Assembly (NCBI GenBank): GCA_902479075.1
Contig: CABSNK010000001.1
Span: 62,001-126,000 of the forward strand
Direction of reading: 5' to 3'
DNA from: an uncultured Collinsella sp.
GTDB lineage: Bacteria; Actinomycetota; Coriobacteriia; Coriobacteriales; Coriobacteriaceae
Length of the DNA: 64,000 nt
The position numbers and the translations under genes were made by a program. Below the pieces are notes generated by a model. The model saw nothing but the letters and a program-made list of their open reading frames with translations, was not told where the DNA came from and did not search any database. Below, piece by piece: positions 10,214-18,624 of this stretch. Position 1 is the first letter of the stretch; every line of letters starts with the position of its first letter.

Positions 10214-10984
10214 ATGATCAAAGCCGCGTTTTTCGATATCGACGGCACGCTGCTGAGCTTTAAGACCCACCGGATTCCGGCGTCGGCGCAGCAGGTGCTC
10301 GACAGCTTTCACGAGCAGGGGATTGCGTGCGTGATCGCCACGGGCCGTCCGACCTACCAGATGCCGGACTGGCTGTTCGACCTGGGCTGGGATGCGTACA
10401 TTACGCTTTCGGGCCAGCACTGCTTTGATGCCGAGGGGGTTTACCGCAGCTGCCCGATCGATTCGGACGACGTCGCGGTGATTGTGGACCAGGTGGCGCA
10501 GGGGCGCTACGACTCGCTGTGCATGCAGGGCGAGAACTCGTTTGTGAACCGCCTGTCCGAGCGCGTGGTGACGGCTGGCAGCAACGCGGGAATCGTCTAC
10601 CACGAGGAGCCGTTTGAGCACGCCTTTGACGCACCGGTCTACCAGTTTTGCGCCTTTGTGGACCCGGTCGACGAGCATATCGTGACCGACGCCGTGTCGC
10701 ATTCGCTCACCACGCGCTGGTGCGACCTGTTCTGCGACATTATTCCCGCTAACGGCGGCAAGGACCTGGGCGTGGCGGCGACGCTCGAGCGGCTTGGTAT
10801 CGACGCGAGCGAGGCGATTGCCTTTGGCGACGGCGAGAACGACCTGTCGATGTTTGCCGCCGTGGGCACGAGCGTGGCCATGGGCAACGCGCAGGACACG
10901 GTGAAGGCCGCGGCGACCTACGTTACGACCGCCGTGGACGATGACGGTATCTACAACGCCGCCAAGCACTTTGGGCTGCTATAG
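10214..10984 (+). CDS. Cof-type HAD-IIB phosphatase
   Basis: The 256-residue hydrolase has AFFDIDGTLLSF (motif I), VIATGRPTY (motif II), the Lys of NGGKDLGV (motif III) and FGDGENDLSM (motif IV), with a large C2-type cap, as in Cof/YbjI sugar-phosphate phosphatases. It starts 6 bases after the ABC-F stop and is probably co-transcribed with it. The substrate is unknown. Confidence 0.9.
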   Translation: MIKAAFFDIDGTLLSFKTHRIPASAQQVLDSFHEQGIACVIATGRPTYQMPDWLFDLGWDAYITLSGQHCFDAEGVYRSCPIDSDDVAVIVDQVAQGRYDSLCMQGENSFVNRLSERVVTAGSNAGIVYHEEPFEHAFDAPVYQFCAFVDPVDEHIVTDAVSHSLTTRWCDLFCDIIPANGGKDLGVAATLERLGIDASEAIAFGDGENDLSMFAAVGTSVAMGNAQDTVKAAATYVTTAVDDDGIYNAAKHFGLL

Positions 10985-10993
10985 CTGAGGATT

Positions 10994-11060
10994 CGGCACT
11001 TAGGGACGTTCCTTTTCTGCCGGCAGCTGGGGACACTCCTTGCGGGGCGTGTCCCCATGT
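10994..11060. repeat. Intergenic repeat, family C (copy 1)
   Basis: CGGCACTTAGGGACGTTCC followed by CAGCTGGGGACACTCCTTG and GTGTCCCCATG. The same phrases (GGCACTT, GGGACACTCCTTG, GTGTCCCC) recur at 54580-54690 after the lactate permease. Inner GGGGACAC/GTGTCCCC arms can pair. Confidence 0.55.
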
Positions 11061-11195
11061 TGTGTTCGCCTGGCGCGTTTTGTGAAACACGGTTAACTTT
11101 TTAAACAACGTAGTAAGACATGGGCAACTTTTGCGGTAAAGTAAGCCAAGGAAAGTATCCAAAGGCTAACTAACAATCATCGCGAAAGGCGGCCC

Positions 11196-11585
11196 ATGGC
11201 CCTACGTGAATCTGGAGAAGACTATCTCGAATCTATTTACGTGCTCTCGGAGCGCCAGGGCGTCGTTCGATCGATTGACGTTGCCGAATACCTGGGCGTA
11301 ACCAAGGCGAGCGTCTCTAAAGCCATGGCGACGCTGGAGAACAGCGGCTATGTCGAAATGGGCAAGCGCGACGTTCATCTGACGGAGCGTGGTCTGGATG
11401 TCGCTCGCCAAATGTGGGAGCGCCACTGCTTTTTCGTGCGGTTGCTCGAGGAGGCCGGTGTTTCGGCGGATGTCGCGTCGCAAGAGGGTTGCCACATGGA
11501 GCACTGCCTGAGTGAGGAAAGCTTCGAGAAGCTACGGGCGATGTTGGGCCGGGAAGATGTAGCGGGTCCAACAACAGAAGCCTAA
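11196..11585 (+). CDS. DtxR/MntR-family metal-dependent regulator
   Basis: The 129-residue protein starts ESGEDYLESIYVLSERQG and has a winged helix with VAEYLGVTKASVSKAMATL as recognition helix, then the DtxR dimerisation and metal-binding part with ERHCFFVRLLEEAGVS and EGCHMEHCLSEES. Metal ligands of the MntR/IdeR type (Glu, Cys/His, His) are therefore present. It has no SH3-like third domain, as in MntR. It probably represses metal uptake genes with Fe or Mn; no target is adjacent. The ribosome site is GCGAAAGGCGG. Confidence 0.85.
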   Translation: MALRESGEDYLESIYVLSERQGVVRSIDVAEYLGVTKASVSKAMATLENSGYVEMGKRDVHLTERGLDVARQMWERHCFFVRLLEEAGVSADVASQEGCHMEHCLSEESFEKLRAMLGREDVAGPTTEA

Positions 11586-11724
11586 TTGGACCCCCAGTAG
11601 CGCGGAGTTCACGCAAAGCGCGAACCAGCGACCGGGACGAAAGGTCCTGCCAACTATGTCCAACTCAGGCAAGGAACCCCGCCAGCAAGCGATGCCCAAG
11701 AACCACCAGCAACGTCGCCGCAGG

Positions 11725-11847
11725 CCGGGACCGGGCTTGGTTTTGAAAACATTCCGCAGCGCGAGGCCCGCCTTTCCGTTGCTCCGTAGGAGCAGGAAAG
11801 ACGGGCCTCATGCGCGAGGACGTTTTCAAAACCAAGCCCGGTCCCGG
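11725..11847. repeat. Long palindrome between convergent genes (possible bidirectional terminator)
   Basis: The 26-base arms 11725-11750 and 11822-11847 are exact reverse complements (CCGGGACCGGGCTTGG at the outer end). Inside, GCGAGGCCCGCCTTTCC pairs imperfectly with GGAAAGACGGGCCTCATGCGC. It lies between the DtxR gene and the minus-strand P-type ATPase and could stop transcription from both sides. The rest of 11586-11865 shows no gene. Confidence 0.6.
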
Positions 11848-11865
11848 CCGGACAGCCCACGAACG

Positions 11866-13818
11866 CTACAGGTTCTTGACCCCCATCGCGCGCATGGCGT
11901 TCAGGATGGCGATGATTGCCACGCCTACGTCGCCGAACACGGCAAGCCACATATTGGCGATGCCCAGCGCCGCCAGCACAAGGATCAGCAGCTTAATGCC
12001 CAGCGCAAAGATGATGTTCTGCCAGACGATCGTCATGGTCTTGCGTGCCACGCGGATCGCGCGGGAAATGTTGGACGGCTTGTCGTCCATCAGCACCACG
12101 TCGGCAGCTTCAATTGCGGCGTCCGAGCCCATGGCGCCCATGGCGATTCCGACGTCGGCGCGCGTAAGCACGGGCGCGTCGTTGATACCGTCGCCGACAA
12201 AGGCGAGCTTGCCCTTGCCCGATTCGGCTGCCAGCAGCGCTTCAACACGCTCGACCTTGTCGCCCGGCAGCAGCTGCGCGTGGAACTCGTCGAGCCCCAG
12301 CCGCTTGGCCACCGCAGCAGCCACTTCCTCGCGGTCGCCCGTGAGCATGACGGTGCGCTTGACGCCGGCGGCGTGCAGGTCGCGGATCGTCTGCTCGGCA
12401 TCGGCCTTTATGGTGTCGGCAATTACAATGTGGCCGGCATAGATGCCATCGACTAGCACGTGGAGGATGGTGCCGACGACCTCGCAATCGGGCGCTTCGA
12501 CTCCGGCCGCGGCGAGCATCTTTGCGTTGCCAACGACGACGTGCTTGCCGTCGATGGTTGCCGTCACGCCATGGCCCGCGTCGTTGGTGGAGTCGCTTAC
12601 GCGCTTGGGGTCGACCTCGCCCTGGTAGGCGACACGTACGGACTGCGCGATGGGGTGATCGGAGAACGACTCAGCAAGGGCTGCGACTTCGAGCAACGAC
12701 TGCTCGGTATAGCCGGCCTCGGGGTGTACCGCGACCACCGAGAACGTGCCGTTGGTGAGGGTGCCCGTCTTATCAAAGACGACGGTGTCCACGTCGGCGA
12801 GCGTCTCGAGGTAGTTAGAACCCTTGATGAGAACGCCCAGCTTGGACGCGCCGCCGATGCCGCCAAAGAAGCTCAGCGGCACGCTGATCACGAGCGCGCA
12901 CGGGCAGCTGACGACCAGGAAGGTCAGGCCGCGCAGGATCCAGTCGGACCAGGCGCCGGTGACCAAGCCGCCGCCGAGCGCGAGTACCGCGGCAGCGCCG
13001 GTGACGGCGGGCGTGTAGATGCGGGCAAAGCGCGTGATGAAGTTCTCGGTGCGCGCCTTCTTTTCGCTGGCGTTTTCTACGAGCTCCAGGACGCGCGCGA
13101 CGGTGGACTCGCCAAAGGGCTTGGTGGTGCGCACGTGGATGAGCCCCGTCATGTTGATGCAGCCGCTGATGATATCGTCTCCGGTTTTGGCCGGGCGGGG
13201 GACCGACTCACCGGTAAGGGCGGCGGTGTCGAGCTGGGTTTCGCCTTCGACGATGACGCCGTCGATGGGCACGCGCTCGCCGGGCTTGACCACGATGACG
13301 GTGCCGACGGCGATGTCATCGGGGAAGACCTGTTCGAGTGTGCCGTCGGGTTGTTCGACGTTGGCGTAGTCGGGTGCGATGTCCATCATGGCGCTGATCG
13401 ATTTACGGCTCTTGCCCACGGCGTATGCCTGGAACAGCTCGCCGACCTGGTAGAACAGCATGACGGCGGCGCCTTCGGCCATGTGCGGATCGGTGTCGGG
13501 GAAGAGCACCATGGCAAACGCGCCGATGGTCGCGACGGCCATGAGGAAGCTCTCGTCGAAGGCCTTGCCGCGGCGGATGTTATTGAATGCCTTTTGCAGT
13601 ACGTCGTAGCCGGCAATCAAAAACGGCACGAGGAACAGCACAAAGCTGGCGTAGATGTCGCCCGGGGTGCCGAATGCGGCAGTGAGGGTGCCGAGCTCAT
13701 CGAGGGCGTACACCACGGCAAAAATGCCCAGCGCTACCAGGATGCGGTTGCGCTTATGCTCGAGTGACTCTTTTTTCTTGCGCTTCTTCTTTTTCTTCTT
13801 GGGGTCGGCGGTGGCCAT
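11866..13818 (-). CDS. Heavy-metal P1B-type ATPase (Zn/Cd/Pb type)
   Basis: The 650-residue membrane pump exports soft divalent metals. It has the CPx motif SCPCALVISVPLSFFGG, phosphorylation site DKTGTLTNG, TGES in the actuator domain, HP-type SDHPIAQSV and hinge GDGINDAPVL. The membrane pattern and the later TM metal site fit the ZntA/CadA class. The N-terminus is a Lys-rich stretch (KKKKKKRKKK) with no HMA domain; the HMA domain is a separate protein encoded just upstream. The start at 13818 has GGGAGGAT before it. An operator-like palindrome at 13842-13861 lies directly upstream. Confidence 0.92.
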   Translation of the reverse strand: MATADPKKKKKKRKKKESLEHKRNRILVALGIFAVVYALDELGTLTAAFGTPGDIYASFVLFLVPFLIAGYDVLQKAFNNIRRGKAFDESFLMAVATIGAFAMVLFPDTDPHMAEGAAVMLFYQVGELFQAYAVGKSRKSISAMMDIAPDYANVEQPDGTLEQVFPDDIAVGTVIVVKPGERVPIDGVIVEGETQLDTAALTGESVPRPAKTGDDIISGCINMTGLIHVRTTKPFGESTVARVLELVENASEKKARTENFITRFARIYTPAVTGAAAVLALGGGLVTGAWSDWILRGLTFLVVSCPCALVISVPLSFFGGIGGASKLGVLIKGSNYLETLADVDTVVFDKTGTLTNGTFSVVAVHPEAGYTEQSLLEVAALAESFSDHPIAQSVRVAYQGEVDPKRVSDSTNDAGHGVTATIDGKHVVVGNAKMLAAAGVEAPDCEVVGTILHVLVDGIYAGHIVIADTIKADAEQTIRDLHAAGVKRTVMLTGDREEVAAAVAKRLGLDEFHAQLLPGDKVERVEALLAAESGKGKLAFVGDGINDAPVLTRADVGIAMGAMGSDAAIEAADVVLMDDKPSNISRAIRVARKTMTIVWQNIIFALGIKLLILVLAALGIANMWLAVFGDVGVAIIAILNAMRAMGVKNL

Positions 13819-13841
13819 GACTCGTATCCTCCCATTTGAAT

Positions 13842-13861
13842 GTATGAACACTCGCTCATAC
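13842..13861. promoter_or_regulatory. ArsR/SmtB-type operator upstream of the P-type ATPase
   Basis: GTATGAACACTCGCTCATAC is a palindrome that matches the arms near 14583-14639 (TATGAAC-TGCGC-TCATA). The known SmtB/CadC operator is of the ATATGAACA-type, so binding by the neighbouring ArsR-family regulator is a fair inference. Confidence 0.6.
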
Positions 13862-13918
13862 AATTTCGCGAGCAAAGGCCGCGGCAAGCGCGGCCTTGCG
13901 GGTTGGCGTAAACCTGGG

Positions 13919-14137
13919 CTAGAGAATGATCTCGCAGTCCGGCTCGGCGTCGGCGGTGAACTCCACAACGCGGTCGAGGACCTCGTCGAACTCGGCTTCA
14001 TCGGCCTCGAGCGTTAGCTTCTGGGTCATAAAGTTGACCGAAACGGACTTGACGCCCTCGAGCTTGGCCAGCTCGTCCTGAAGCTTACGCGCGCAGTTGG
14101 CGCAGTCGATCTCATCGAGCTTAAACTGCTTTTTCAT
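13919..14137 (-). CDS. Stand-alone HMA heavy-metal-binding protein
   Basis: The 72-residue ferredoxin-like HMA protein has the metal motif DCANCA (C-x2-C) near residues 12-15. Its acidic C-terminus (EFTADAEPDCEIIL) adds a further Cys. It is likely the detached metal-binding domain or metallochaperone for the ATPase encoded 100 bases downstream, whose own N-terminus lacks an HMA domain. The ribosome site GGGAAAGGAAC precedes the ATG. Confidence 0.85.
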   Translation of the reverse strand: MKKQFKLDEIDCANCARKLQDELAKLEGVKSVSVNFMTQKLTLEADEAEFDEVLDRVVEFTADAEPDCEIIL

Positions 14138-14200
14138 GGTGGGTTCCTTTCCCTGTATTTGCGGCTTGGGTGCAGGCCGCGCTGGTACCGTGGTTAGTCG

Positions 14201-14569
14201 CTATTCGCAGATGTGGCTCATGCCCTGGTTGAGCATGGTGTAGACGTGGTCGTCGGCGAGCGAGTATAGGATATTGCGCCCGTCGCGCCGGAATTTAACC
14301 AGGTGCGACTGCTTGAGTGTACGCAGCTGGTGCGACACCGCGGACTGCGAGGTTTCGGTCGCTTCGGCGATGTCTGCCACGCAGAGCTCGCGGCCCATGA
14401 GGGCATAGAGGATCTTGATGCGCGTGGTGTCGCTGAAGACCTTGAACAGGTCGGCGAGGTCGTAGAGAAGCTCCTCGTCGGGAAGGTCCTCGGGCGAGCA
14501 GGTGGTGGGGATGTCGGGCACGATGGTGGTGTCGATGCTGGACTTTATTTCATCAGCGGGATCGCTCAT
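14201..14569 (-). CDS. ArsR/SmtB-family metal-sensing repressor
   Basis: The 122-residue winged-helix protein has LADLFKVFSDTTRIKILYAL, ELCVADIAEATETSQSAVSHQLRTL (helix-turn-helix with the family ELCV motif) and a C-terminal helix DDHVYTMLNQGMSHICE whose Asp/His/His/Cys resemble the alpha-5 zinc site of SmtB/CzrA. It heads the minus-strand operon with the HMA protein and the ATPase and should repress it until Zn or Cd binds. An N-terminal tail of about 25 residues with one Cys recalls CadC. Confidence 0.88.
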   Translation of the reverse strand: MSDPADEIKSSIDTTIVPDIPTTCSPEDLPDEELLYDLADLFKVFSDTTRIKILYALMGRELCVADIAEATETSQSAVSHQLRTLKQSHLVKFRRDGRNILYSLADDHVYTMLNQGMSHICE

Positions 14570-14582
14570 CGCAATATCCTTT

Positions 14583-14639
14583 CATATGAACATGCGCTCA
14601 TATAACTTACTTCCGAGTATATGAGCGCATGTTCATATG
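14583..14639. promoter_or_regulatory. Paired ArsR/SmtB-type operators upstream of the metal operon
   Basis: CATATGAACATGCGCTCATA (14583) and its inverted copy ATATGAGCGCATGTTCATATG (14619) are perfect 21-bp inverted repeats 15 bases apart, and each arm is itself palindromic (TATGA-TCATA). They overlap the expected promoter of the regulator gene. A third copy lies before the ATPase. Confidence 0.7.
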
Positions 14640-14757
14640 TCAATATATATTTGTGAAATATTTTGCTATCGAATGGCCCTAGTGGCGGCTAAGGGCATCG
14701 ATGGGCTCGGATAAGGCCGCCGATGCCAACGTGGATACCTTAGCGACGTGCAAAAAT

Positions 14758-14784
14758 GGGCCGATATCCACTTGGATATCGGCC
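14758..14784 (-). terminator. Hairpin downstream of the exonuclease gene
   Basis: GGGCCGATATCC and GGATATCGGCCC form a perfect 12-bp stem with a 3-base loop. On the minus strand it is followed by CATTTTTGC, so it may terminate the exonuclease transcript. Confidence 0.6.
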
Positions 14785-14872
14785 CGCATTGCGTCGCTTG
14801 AGAGGAGCGTCTCGGCGTATCGCTTTTACACAGGCGCTATGGCCCGACAGGTATTGCTCGCGAATGGCGCTT

Positions 14873-15841
14873 TTACTTGGCAAACAGGTTCTTGAGGTTG
14901 AACTCGGCCTGGACGGTACGGAGCATGAGGTCGGTGTCGTCGAGGCCCAGGTGCTGCTCGTTGGCGTCGGCGGCGAGGGTGCCGCGACGGCGTGCCCAGT
15001 TCTCGAGCGCGGCGGGCGCGGACTCGCGGGGGAGCGAGCGCACGTCGGCGTCCAGGCTGCGGCAGATCTGGCGCGAGTCGATGACGATAATCTTGCCCGC
15101 GCGGCGTGCCTCGGCGTAGCCGTCCAAGTGAATCTTGAACCAGCTGTCCTCAAAGGCGGCGTTGTGCGCCATGTACGGATACTTCTTCATAAGCTTGAGC
15201 AGTTGCTTTTGCAGCTCCTTGTTCTCGCGGAAGGGCGTTTTGCCGTCAATGTCATCCCAGGTGATGTGGTGGATATTCGACAGCGGCACATCCTCGCCGC
15301 GGTAGATATCGGGCAGACCGCAGTAGTGTGCCTCGGCGTCGTGCGGGATGGCGTCGCTGGTGAGCTCCATGATCTCCCAGCCCACGTTGATGATGTAGCC
15401 GCGCTCGGGTGCGCGGCCGGTGGTCTCGATGTCGATGCCGAGTACCGTGCCCTGGATGGGCTTGCGAGCGTAGGCGACACCGAGCGCGTCGCGGTCGCCG
15501 CGGATCTCGCGCATGACGGACGCGGCGGTGCGCTTTTGCATTTTGCCGATGGCGGCACAGGTGTCGGCGTCGGACAGGCCGCGCGAAAGCGTCGCGGGTG
15601 TCACGTTGCGCAGACGCGCCTCGCCAATCTGGTCGCACAGGTCGCGGTTGCGGTCTGCCAGGTCGCGCACGGTGGCAAAGTCGAATCCGGGGTCGCCCTC
15701 GGCGGTAAAGTATTCGGTCTCGAGTACCTTGAGGGCCTCTTCGCCTTTCTGGCGCTCGGATTCCATGGCGCCGTGATCGTCATAGATAAACATGGGGATA
15801 AACGGCTGACGCTCGTATTCGAGTGCTTGCGATACGTTCAT
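14873..15841 (-). CDS. DEDDh-type 3'-5' exonuclease domain protein
   Basis: The 322-residue protein carries a DnaQ-like exonuclease fold in its second half: GIDIETTG (ExoI), SNIHHITWDDIDG, AHNAAFEDSWF (ExoII) and the ExoIII region HLGLDDTDLM. The first 140 residues are mostly helical with no recognised domain. It could act in DNA or RNA turnover; the substrate is not inferable. GGAG lies before the ATG at 15841. Confidence 0.8.
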   Translation of the reverse strand: MNVSQALEYERQPFIPMFIYDDHGAMESERQKGEEALKVLETEYFTAEGDPGFDFATVRDLADRNRDLCDQIGEARLRNVTPATLSRGLSDADTCAAIGKMQKRTAASVMREIRGDRDALGVAYARKPIQGTVLGIDIETTGRAPERGYIINVGWEIMELTSDAIPHDAEAHYCGLPDIYRGEDVPLSNIHHITWDDIDGKTPFRENKELQKQLLKLMKKYPYMAHNAAFEDSWFKIHLDGYAEARRAGKIIVIDSRQICRSLDADVRSLPRESAPAALENWARRRGTLAADANEQHLGLDDTDLMLRTVQAEFNLKNLFAK

Positions 15842-16013
15842 ATAACTGCTCCTTGGACGGGCCGCGTTGTGCGGCTCGGGTTTGTCGAGTTATGGCGAGA
15901 TGATAGTTTACCATGGGCAACTATTGGCATCGCGCCTAGGACAATTACAATACCCTAGTTGACCGCTAGGACTTTTACAATGCTGCCGAAAGACACGAAA
16001 GGTTCCATCCGTC

Positions 16014-17108
16014 ATGGATTTGCTGATTGATATTCTGCTCGACGCCGGCAAGGACACGCTCTCGCTGGTGCCGTTCTTGTTGGCGACATATCTGGTCCTC
16101 GAGACGCTCGAGCATGTGGCAGGCGATCGCGTCAACGGCGCCGTCAAGCGTGCCGGCGCCGCTGGCCCCGTGGTCGGCTCGTTACTGGGCATAGTGCCGC
16201 AGTGCGGCTTTTCGGCCATGGCGGCAACGCTGTACGCCGGTCGCGTCGTGACGCTGGGAACCCTGGTGGCGGTGTTTCTTTCGACCTCCGACGAGATGCT
16301 GCCGCTGCTACTTGCCGAGCAGGTTCCCGTGCAGACTATGGCGATGCTTTTGGCTTCGAAAGCGCTGATCGCACTGGTCACGGGCCTTATCGTAGATGCC
16401 GCCATTCGCGGTCTGCGTCGCAACGCCCGTGCGCATGCGGCGATTCGTCGTACCGTGTTGGGGACCACTGTCAATCCGGCGCACGTTAACTGCGCGCATG
16501 ACGACCACAGCGGCGGTGACATCCTCGACGAGGTTGCCGAGGCGGGCGTGAGCGCCGACCACATCCATGAGCTGTGCGAGCGCGACCATTGCGGTTGTGA
16601 TGAAGACGAGGACGAGCACGAACATGGACATGGACATGACCACGATCACGGTCATGAGGGCGAGCATGAACACCATCACGGCCACGGTCATTCCCACTCC
16701 CATGAAGGTACGCCCGTCCTGTCGATTATCCGCAGCGCCATCTCGCATACCGTGCAGGTATCGGTATTCATTTTCCTGATGACACTGATTCTGGTCGCCG
16801 TGCTCGAGACCTTTGGTGAGTCCGCAATCGAGCAGTTCCTGCGCGGCAACGAGACGCTCGCCGTTCTGGGTTCGGCGCTTGTCGGCCTGATCCCCAACTG
16901 CTCGGCGAGCGTGGTCATTACGCAGCTGTATCTGGAAGGCGCGCTGCAACTGGCACCGATGCTCGCCGGCACGCTCATTTCCGCCGGCGTGGGCTACCTG
17001 GTCCTGTTCCGCACCAACCGCAGCGCTCGCGAAAATGCCGTGTTCCTGGTCATGATGTACGTCATCGGCGCCGGCTGGGGACTCGTCCTATCCGCCTTCG
17101 GCCTCTAA
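16014..17108 (+). CDS. Predicted heavy-metal exporter, ArsP_2 family (putative manganese/arsenic transporter)
   Basis: The 364-residue membrane protein has two homologous halves, each with a P-x-C motif (GIVPQCGFSAMAATLYAGR and LIPNCSASVVITQLYLEG). The halves are joined by a long cytoplasmic loop extremely rich in His, Asp and Glu from about residue 190 to 235 (HGHGHDHDHGHEGEHEHHHG). The repeat pattern is that of the ArsP_2/10-TM exporter family, annotated elsewhere as a putative manganese transporter or arsenic efflux protein. The His-rich loop suggests binding of divalent metal. It is a single gene followed by a strong terminator. Confidence 0.75.
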   Translation: MDLLIDILLDAGKDTLSLVPFLLATYLVLETLEHVAGDRVNGAVKRAGAAGPVVGSLLGIVPQCGFSAMAATLYAGRVVTLGTLVAVFLSTSDEMLPLLLAEQVPVQTMAMLLASKALIALVTGLIVDAAIRGLRRNARAHAAIRRTVLGTTVNPAHVNCAHDDHSGGDILDEVAEAGVSADHIHELCERDHCGCDEDEDEHEHGHGHDHDHGHEGEHEHHHGHGHSHSHEGTPVLSIIRSAISHTVQVSVFIFLMTLILVAVLETFGESAIEQFLRGNETLAVLGSALVGLIPNCSASVVITQLYLEGALQLAPMLAGTLISAGVGYLVLFRTNRSARENAVFLVMMYVIGAGWGLVLSAFGL

Positions 17109-17120
17109 GTAGGCCTAACA

Positions 17121-17197
17121 AAACGGGCTTCAAAATAGCCATGCCCGGCGCCTGCACAATGCGGCGACGCATGGCATTTTGAAGCCCGTTTTTTTGT
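17121..17197 (+). terminator. Rho-independent terminator after the ArsP_2-type gene
   Basis: AAACGGGCTTCAAAAT and ATTTTGAAGCCCGTTT form a 16-bp stem followed by seven T. The loop holds a second hairpin (GCCATGC/GCATGGC). Confidence 0.9.
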
Positions 17198-17276
17198 TGA
17201 GCCACGGATCCTGAGCGCTCACACCGGTCAGAACAAAAAGGCAAATTTCCGGGCATAGCCTAAAAATCTGCCTTGG

Positions 17277-17759
17277 TTAGCGCAGCAGCTCGGTGAGGTT
17301 GCGCTTAAAGCGGGCGCGGTCTTCGCCGGTGAAGGCTGCCGGCCCGCGGGTGCGACCGCCAGCGCGGCGCACCTTCTTTTCTTCGTGGCGAATAAACAGC
17401 TGCATGTCGATGGTCGCCTTGTCGTACACGCGCCCGCGCACGCCGATGGCGGCGGCATCGCGGCCGAGCACCATGCTCGCCAGGCCAATGTCCTGCGTCA
17501 CGACCACATCGCCCGCCTGCAGACGCTCGACAATGGCAAAGTCGGCGCTATCGGCGCCCACGCTCACGTCGAGCGTCGTGACCCAAAAGCCGTGTCGTGC
17601 GTGCTCGGCATCGCGCGGATCGTCGCGGCGAATGTGGCGTTCCAGGTTCTGCGTGCTGTTGCCGGCGATAACCACGGCGACGCCCGCCCGCCGCGCGCAG
17701 TCGATCGACTCACGCGTGACCGGGCAGGCGTCGCCATCAATAAACAGCGTTCGCGGCAT
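17277..17759 (-). CDS. UPF0178 (YaiI/YqxD, DUF188) protein
   Basis: The 160-residue protein starts MPRTLFIDGDACPVTRE, the family signature (DxDACP), and has VSVGADSADFAIVERLQAGD and VVTQDIGLASMVLGRDA as in PIN-like UPF0178 proteins. Length and motifs are complete. Function is unknown; the fold suggests nuclease ancestry. Its ATG abuts the stop codon of the HdeD-like gene, so the two form an operon. Confidence 0.88.
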   Translation of the reverse strand: MPRTLFIDGDACPVTRESIDCARRAGVAVVIAGNSTQNLERHIRRDDPRDAEHARHGFWVTTLDVSVGADSADFAIVERLQAGDVVVTQDIGLASMVLGRDAAAIGVRGRVYDKATIDMQLFIRHEEKKVRRAGGRTRGPAAFTGEDRARFKRNLTELLR

Positions 17760-18362
17760 CTAGCGCACCAGCTTGCCAAAGCGGATAGCACGAATAATCA
17801 GCGTCACGCCAAACACCAGGAGCGCGGCGCCGCTAAAGATGACGAGCATCTTTGCCGACCACAGCGGATAGATAAACACGAACACGCCGGCGATGATGGA
17901 GAGCGCGCCGCTCAGGATAGCGAGGGCGCGGTTAGACGAAAGCTCGGATTCCAGAATGGACATGACACCTTCGACAATCCAGCCAAAGCCGGCCACGACC
18001 ACCACGAGCGTGGTGAGCGTCGCGGTCGAGAAGGCCTGGTTGCGCAGGATTATGACGCCGCCCAGAATGATGATCAGGTTGGAGATGATGCTCGTGACGC
18101 GCCAGCCGGCGGGCAGCAGCGGCTCAAAAATGGCGGTGAACAGCCTGACGCCAGCCGTGATCACAAAGTAGAAGCCCAGGACGGTCGTCAGGAAGACGAG
18201 GGACTTGGCGGGCGCAAACAGCAGCGCGATGCCGGCAAGCAGTGCGATGACGCCCGTGGCGGCGTAGATCCAGCGCACGGCCTTGATTGCCTTGCCTGCC
18301 ATGCTTTTCTCGTCAAATCCAAACAGATTCGACTGCTGGTCGTCGTTCTTAAAGATGCCCAT
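17760..18362 (-). CDS. HdeD/DUF308 family membrane protein
   Basis: The 200-residue protein has about six hydrophobic segments in three pairs, with typical HdeD features such as GVIALLAGIALLFAP and GALSIIAGVFVFIYPLWS. The first 30 residues are soluble (FKNDDQQSNLFGFDEKSM). The start at 18362 is used because GGAAAGGAGA precedes it. The family is linked to acid resistance in enterobacteria; no role can be fixed here. Confidence 0.8.
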   Translation of the reverse strand: MGIFKNDDQQSNLFGFDEKSMAGKAIKAVRWIYAATGVIALLAGIALLFAPAKSLVFLTTVLGFYFVITAGVRLFTAIFEPLLPAGWRVTSIISNLIIILGGVIILRNQAFSTATLTTLVVVVAGFGWIVEGVMSILESELSSNRALAILSGALSIIAGVFVFIYPLWSAKMLVIFSGAALLVFGVTLIIRAIRFGKLVR

Positions 18363-18624
18363 GAGGTCTCCTTTCCGCACGGCGTTTGCCGTCATTGTTG
18401 TTTTTGCGGCGTATGCCGCAGTTGCTACAACAAGTATCGCCTAAAGGCACCGGCGTATGGGTTGGGGAGGGCGAAGTGTAACCCAAAGGTCCCGATTTGT
18501 TCTCGTTGTTCCCCATGTCGCGTTTTTCTATTCAACAGGTGTAGAACATTGCGGCCCTGTTCGTTATTGCCTGCGTTTTAGGTTAGATTTTCCTAAGAAC
18601 AATTGCCTTGTATTGGGGGTCTCT

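Noticed and set aside
9065..10969. A 634-codon minus-strand frame opposite the ABC-F and HAD genes
   Set aside because: It is antisense to genes with complete motifs.
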